A DNA stretch of 7,898 nucleotides, taken from the NCBI GenBank assembly GCA_016283605.1, contig JAEENF010000242.1, forward strand, positions 1-7,898, read 5' to 3'. The notes beneath the pieces are model-generated. The model was not told the origin of the DNA, searched no databases, and saw only the letters and a list, made by a program, of their open reading frames with translations. Shown piece after piece: positions 5,326-7,898 of the stretch. Source of the stretch: Prevotella sp. (GTDB taxonomy: Bacteria; Bacteroidota; Bacteroidia; Bacteroidales; Bacteroidaceae). How positions within the stretch are numbered: position 1 is the first letter of the stretch; every line of letters begins with the position of its first letter. Made by a program: the position numbers and the translations under genes.

Positions 5326-6589
5326 TCTCTGGCACCAGCGCCTGCATCTCCTGATCTACATACGACGCTATACGTTCCATAAGCGACTGCTCCAGCTCAA
5401 TCAGCCCATTGTTCAGATACTTACGCATGCCATTGTTCGTACCTTCCAGAACTTTGGTCAGTTCCAGATTCGAGACCTGATTCTGATAGATACCCTTCGT
5501 CTTCAGATGACCGATGATACAATACAGCGTCTTTTTACTATAGTCCTTGAACTTCTCATGAGGGCCAGCCTTGGCGATGTTATCCCGAAAAGAAGTAAAG
5601 ACACCCTTCCATAACTTAGGCAGGTGTTGCTTCCAGCGTTCTGTCGCCAGGTGTTTGATCTTCCCAGTCACTTCCATAACCTTCAACTCCAGTTCATCCA
5701 CAACGGGGGCCACAGCCTTCTCCGCCTGTTTCTTCTTTGGCTGCAGGTCGGCTTGCATCATACGCAAAGTGTCGATGCTATAGAACAATTTTAGCAGTTC
5801 CTGACTGAACACCGGATTTTCCCTCATATACGAGATGCCAAACCTATCGGAATTGGTGAAGAGAAATCGGGAGACACCCTCAATATCGATGTCTTTCTGT
5901 TCTGAGTCATATACCAATTCAAACTCAGCATCACTTAAGAACATCTGTCTGAAGTTCTCCAGTTCCGAAACCATGCGCTCTTTCAGATTCTTCTTTAATG
6001 TGCGAGGCGTAAAGAGAAGTTTCCACTTGTTATACATTTTCTGACAAGAGTCATGATATTGACGATGATAACAGACACGCCACTGCTCAAATGAGGTCGC
6101 GATTTGCTCTTCAGTAGGCGAACTCAGAAACTCAGAGATTTCCATCATGATCTCACTCAGCTCACGTAAAGCACACACCAAAATGACACCAGCCTCTCCT
6201 TCTGATACCATTTGTAAGGGCTTCATCGAACCGTCCATCGGACCTACAGCATCCTGCTTGTCCTTAAACTCCAAATAGCAGTTTGACTCATATTCATACT
6301 GATTGAGTTGCACCATGTTCAGACTGTAGGCATATCTTACCCTCTCGATGATTTCCCACGTCTTGCTGCCCCACGTCGTAAAATTGACATCGTAGGCATC
6401 TCCTAATGGCAAACAATTCTTCCAATCTTCGAGCAGCAGCCTGAAGAACTTCGTTAGCCGACAGGCGTCCACTGCCAGACTCATGCTCATCGCGTTCAGA
6501 GACAGAAGACACGATGAGCATACCAGCGCATCGGCCTTGCGCTCGAAGTTGCTTAAAAGATTATATTCTTGAGTTTTATTATTATCCAT
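5321..6589 (-). CDS. Hypothetical protein of 422 residues, mostly helical
   Basis: I do not recognise this protein with certainty. It starts MDNNKTQEYNLLSNFERKAD. ATG at 6587-6589 is chosen because the upstream in-frame TTG (6644-6646) lies inside the -33 region of the promoter at 6617-6647; the ATG gives a leader of about 20 nt. Residues 20-55 are Cys/Leu-rich and helical. Around 285-300 there is a Lys- and Pro-containing hinge (QPKKKQAEKAVAPVVDEL). Residues 345-400 (KTLYCIIGHLKTKGIYQNQV, then ELTKVLEGTNNGMRKYLNNG) look like a helix-turn-helix or winged-helix unit, so DNA binding is possible. There is no signal peptide or clear membrane segment. The gene is monocistronic: its own promoter upstream and a terminator at 5264-5291. 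Confidence 0.75.
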   Translation of the reverse strand: MDNNKTQEYNLLSNFERKADALVCSSCLLSLNAMSMSLAVDACRLTKFFRLLLEDWKNCLPLGDAYDVNFTTWGSKTWEIIERVRYAYSLNMVQLNQYEYESNCYLEFKDKQDAVGPMDGSMKPLQMVSEGEAGVILVCALRELSEIMMEISEFLSSPTEEQIATSFEQWRVCYHRQYHDSCQKMYNKWKLLFTPRTLKKNLKERMVSELENFRQMFLSDAEFELVYDSEQKDIDIEGVSRFLFTNSDRFGISYMRENPVFSQELLKLFYSIDTLRMMQADLQPKKKQAEKAVAPVVDELELKVMEVTGKIKHLATERWKQHLPKLWKGVFTSFRDNIAKAGPHEKFKDYSKKTLYCIIGHLKTKGIYQNQVSNLELTKVLEGTNNGMRKYLNNGLIELEQSLMERIASYVDQEMQALVPET

Positions 6590-6616
6590 AATTGTCCAAA
6601 TGTTAATACCGAGCTG

Positions 6617-6647
6617 CAAAGGTACACAAAAAAAATGAGCCGGCAAT
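6617..6647 (-). promoter_or_regulatory. Sigma-ABfr-type promoter of the 422-residue gene
   Basis: ATTG (6644-6647) is followed after exactly 19 nt by TACCTTTG (6617-6624). The predicted start is near 6611-6613, about 20 nt before the ATG at 6589. The -33 box lies in the loop/stem of the terminator hairpin at 6634-6655 and the T-tract forms the spacer. Confidence 0.75.
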
Positions 6648-6655
6648 TAAGCCGA
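6626..6655 (-). terminator. Rho-independent terminator overlapping the next promoter
   Basis: On the minus strand GAGTCGGC, loop TTAATT, GCCGGCTC (hairpin 6634-6655, 8 bp with one mismatch) is followed by ATTTTTTTT. On the plus strand the same hairpin is followed after a few bases by TTTTT, so it may work both ways. No confident protein gene lies just upstream on the minus strand; the transcript it ends may be a short RNA or read-through from 6800-7073. Confidence 0.7.
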
Positions 6656-6686
6656 CTCAACTATTTTTAGTTAAAAAACATTTCTT

Positions 6687-6708
6687 GCACAAAGCGCCTT
6701 ATTTGTGC
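6687..6708. repeat. CACAAA inverted repeat
   Basis: GCACAAA (6687-6693) and TTTGTGC (6702-6708) are perfect 7-bp arms around GCGCCTTA. The same CACAAA core recurs twice in the tandem repeats at 6721-6746. There is no T-tract, so it is not an obvious terminator. Confidence 0.6.
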
Positions 6709-6720
6709 ATGCATTTTCCA

Positions 6721-6746
6721 CTCACAAAGTGTGCTCACAAAGTGTC
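6721..6746. repeat. Two tandem 13-bp repeats
   Basis: CTCACAAAGTGTG (6721-6733) is followed at once by CTCACAAAGTGTC (6734-6746), 12 of 13 bases equal. Each holds the short dyad CAC-AAA-GTG. They lie in the gene-free gap about 130 bp upstream of the 422-residue gene. Confidence 0.65.
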
Positions 6747-6799
6747 AAACTCCTGTGATTCATACTCAGTGTGTATGACGGCAATACCATATTGTGAGT

Positions 6800-6877
6800 A
6801 AAAAATAAGGGCCGCTAAAAAACGACCTTGTGGCGGTACACGGCTTTCGCCCTGCCCCTATCATCTTCTTGATGACG
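6800..6877 (-). ncRNA. Candidate small non-coding RNA with its own promoter and terminator
   Basis: A strong promoter at 6881-6912 would start a minus-strand transcript near 6876. About 75 nt later a terminator-like hairpin (arms 6823-6829 and 6807-6814, one bulge, one G-U pair) is followed by TTTTTT (6800-6805). Between them the RNA can form GUCAUC-AAGAA-GAUGAU and a GAAA-tetraloop hairpin, CAGGGC-GAAA-GCCGUG with one G-G mismatch. The only open frame inside (start 6864, 32 codons) reads through the terminator and lacks a Shine-Dalgarno, so an RNA product is more likely. I do not recognise the RNA; its family and target are unknown. Confidence 0.55.
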
Positions 6878-6880
6878 TTG

Positions 6881-6912
6881 CAAAGATAGAAATAATTCCA
6901 ATACAATCCAAA
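6881..6912 (-). promoter_or_regulatory. Sigma-ABfr-type promoter of the candidate small RNA
   Basis: TTTG (6909-6912) is followed after 20 nt by TATCTTTG (6881-6888), a full match to both boxes. No protein gene starts within 250 nt downstream, which is why a small RNA is proposed. Confidence 0.7.
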
Positions 6913-6954
6913 TAAAACAGCAATTATTTAACAAATAAAAAGAAAATAGTTATT

Positions 6955-7065
6955 TTACATTTCTCTTTCCAGAGATCTTCTTAAACATCCCAAGGTTTGA
7001 AAATCACGGCGAAGTGTACCCAGATGGTCGTTCCACACCCCGCCACAGAGCTGATTCGTATCTGG
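6955..7065 (-). other. Unexplained segment with a 36-codon open frame, possible gene remnant
   Basis: Between stops, the minus strand is open for 36 codons ending DFQTLGCLRRSLEREM. It contains VWNDHLGTLRRD and reads like real protein, but has no ATG at its head and no Shine-Dalgarno. CCAGAT (7020-7025) and ATCTGG (7060-7065) form an inverted pair across the same stretch, so it may be structured RNA or a repeat instead. It lies directly downstream of the antitoxin gene. I could not decide between a degraded gene end and a non-coding repeat. Confidence 0.3.
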
Positions 7066-7073
7066 CTATATTT

Positions 7074-7418
7074 CTAAAATACAGCTGCGATACGGCGAAT
7101 ATTCTTTATTTTCTCCATAAACGACTCGTTGCGCTCTGCCATTAGCATGTCGTATTCGTTCTGCATGGCCAAGAGCGGAGCGGCATCTACGCCCAAGGCT
7201 GCTTCCATCATCATCGCCAACTCAGGGTTGAGCGCACGTTTGCCATTCAGCACCTCATTGAGTGCCGAATATGAAATGTCCATTTTCTTAGCCAGTCCAC
7301 GCTGAGAGATTCCACGGAATTCCAACTCGTCTTTCAATACCTCGCCAGGATGCGTAGGCTTGTAAGGCTTCAAGTTGTTGGCTATCATTTTTGGGTCTTT
7401 TCCTTTTACTGTTATCAT
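7074..7418 (-). CDS. higA: HigA-family antitoxin, XRE-type helix-turn-helix
   Basis: A 114-residue protein. Residues 21-33 (PTHPGEVLKDELE) are the hallmark N-terminal segment of HigA/VapI antitoxins, followed by a helix-turn-helix (about 38-68: SQRGLAKKMDISYSALNEVL, then NGKRALNPELA) and a helical C-terminus. It should neutralise the HigB-type toxin encoded just upstream and repress the shared promoter. The start at 7418 is supported by a strong AAGGAGGA Shine-Dalgarno at suitable distance, unusual in this AT-rich, mostly Shine-Dalgarno-free window; an internal Met at residue 11 is the alternative. The gene begins 20 nt after the toxin stop. Toxin-first order is typical of higBA. A strong ribosome site on the second gene would favour excess antitoxin. 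Confidence 0.9.
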   Translation of the reverse strand: MITVKGKDPKMIANNLKPYKPTHPGEVLKDELEFRGISQRGLAKKMDISYSALNEVLNGKRALNPELAMMMEAALGVDAAPLLAMQNEYDMLMAERNESFMEKIKNIRRIAAVF

Positions 7419-7438
7419 CGTCGTTTCCTCCTTTTTAC

Positions 7439-7756
7439 TTATTTATAATGATTCGAAAGTTCTGTTATGTTGCAAATGGTTGCAATCTGCTTGCCATCCT
7501 CCGTTTCTTCTGTAAACTCTATACGATACTGGTCGTTCACCTTAACTGAAGATATTCCCTTCTTATCGCCAACCAGCTTTTCGTAGTGCAACGAACCGTA
7601 TTTCGTGAGTCCAAGCACATTCTCCTGCTGTTTCATCAGGTTGATCACCTTAATATACTTGTCGACGATATGGGGCTGAAACCGATGTTTTTTATCATTG
7701 GCTTTGCCCTGCGTATAGAGTTCCTCTAAATATGTTTCTTCAAACGTTATAATCAT
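7439..7756 (-). CDS. higB: HigB/RelE-superfamily toxin
   Basis: A 105-residue protein of the RelE/ParE fold size. The core LHYEKLVGDKKGISSVKVND (56-75), then QYRIEF (76-81), and the end ATICNITELSNHYK (92-105) match the HigB pattern of H-x-L-x-G-D-x-x-G, S-x-x-V-N, Q-Y-R-I-x-F and a terminal (D/S)-x-H-(Y)-K. Members cleave ribosome-bound mRNA; that activity is family knowledge and is not shown here. The ATG at 7754-7756 lies only 7 nt from the end of the -7 box of its promoter, so its mRNA would have almost no leader. It is followed after 20 nt by the antitoxin gene. The protein looks full length and intact. Confidence 0.9.
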   Translation of the reverse strand: MIITFEETYLEELYTQGKANDKKHRFQPHIVDKYIKVINLMKQQENVLGLTKYGSLHYEKLVGDKKGISSVKVNDQYRIEFTEETEDGKQIATICNITELSNHYK

Positions 7757-7763
7757 TCGGCTG

Positions 7764-7795
7764 CAAAGATAAGAAATATTTCTGATGTTCGCAAA
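7764..7795 (-). promoter_or_regulatory. higBA promoter with palindromic operator candidate
   Basis: TTTG (7792-7795) is followed after 20 nt by TATCTTTG (7764-7771). Within the spacer, AGAAATATTTCT (7772-7783) is a perfect 12-bp palindrome touching the -7 box, placed where binding of the HigA dimer would block polymerase. Confidence 0.75.
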
Positions 7796-7898
7796 TTTAA
7801 GAACACTTTTTTATGTTTTGACGAAAAAAATGAGCAACGTTTTAAAGGTAAAAAGTAAAAATCCCCCCGCAGATGTGTCAAAGCCGTTAATTATTGCG
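7796..7898. other. AT-rich intergenic right edge, no gene seen
   Basis: The last 103 bases are AT-rich with homopolymer runs (a run of A near 7824-7830, a run of C near 7863-7868). I find no open frame, hairpin or full promoter here; a possible -7 box on the minus strand lacks the final G. Confidence 0.5.

Noticed and set aside
6590..6646. TTG start at 6646 for the 422-residue protein
   Set aside because: It overlaps the -33 box and the terminator hairpin; the extension would be translated from promoter DNA.
6722..6790. 22-codon minus-strand frame beginning MVLPSYTLSM
   Set aside because: No Shine-Dalgarno and no promoter directly upstream; it covers the 13-bp tandem repeats and is most likely chance.
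6766..6864. 32-codon frame within the candidate small RNA
   Set aside because: It reads through the terminator hairpin and T-tract and has no ribosome site.

Overview
The window looks like a Bacteroidales chromosome segment, most likely Prevotella or a close relative. Five good matches to the Bacteroidetes sigma-ABfr promoter (a -33 TTTG-like box, 19-20 nt, then a -7 box TAnnTTTG) precede genes or a probable small RNA; a sixth, weaker match precedes another gene. Most starts lack a strong Shine-Dalgarno, and the gene families (BT4734/VirE-N plus DUF3987, structural protein P5-like) are typical of that order. The genus is inference. All supported genes lie on the minus strand, so transcription runs right to left; no convincing plus-strand gene was found.

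From right to left: (1) A HigB/HigA-type toxin-antitoxin pair (7756-7074) has its own promoter and a perfect 12-bp palindrome between the promoter boxes. (2) A 484-bp gap without a confident protein gene (6590-7073) is rich in structure: a 36-codon open frame, a promoter followed about 75 nt later by a terminator (candidate small RNA), 13-bp tandem repeats, a CACAAA hairpin, and a terminator hairpin overlapping the next promoter. (3) A 422-residue gene of unknown function (6589-5321) ends in a terminator, followed by 11-bp iteron-like repeats. (4) A 152-residue unknown gene (5162-4704) appears to be transcribed almost without a leader.

(5) A compact operon runs from a very good promoter at 4611-4641: a small Cys-rich protein (4548), a 90-residue SSB/OB-fold-like protein (4196), a 123-residue unknown protein (3823) overlapping by ATGA with an 823-residue primase-like/DUF3987 ATPase (3455-984), and a structural protein P5-like protein (928-485). 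A polymerase/primase-like N-domain fused to a P-loop ATPase beside an OB-fold protein suggests DNA replication or processing in a mobile or prophage-like module; the P5-like gene points the same way. No integrase, capsid or terminase gene is visible. (6) At the left edge the 5' part of another gene (348 leftwards) has a GTG start, an AAGGA Shine-Dalgarno and a strong promoter; its fold looks PqqD/winged-helix-like.

The most unusual signal is a dispersed motif, GGGGACAGGTC or its complement. It forms a palindrome at the end of the P5-like gene, occurs three times (two direct, one inverted, giving a REPIN-like hairpin) inside the reading frame of the ATPase, where it encodes an interdomain linker, and occurs again upstream of the operon promoter.
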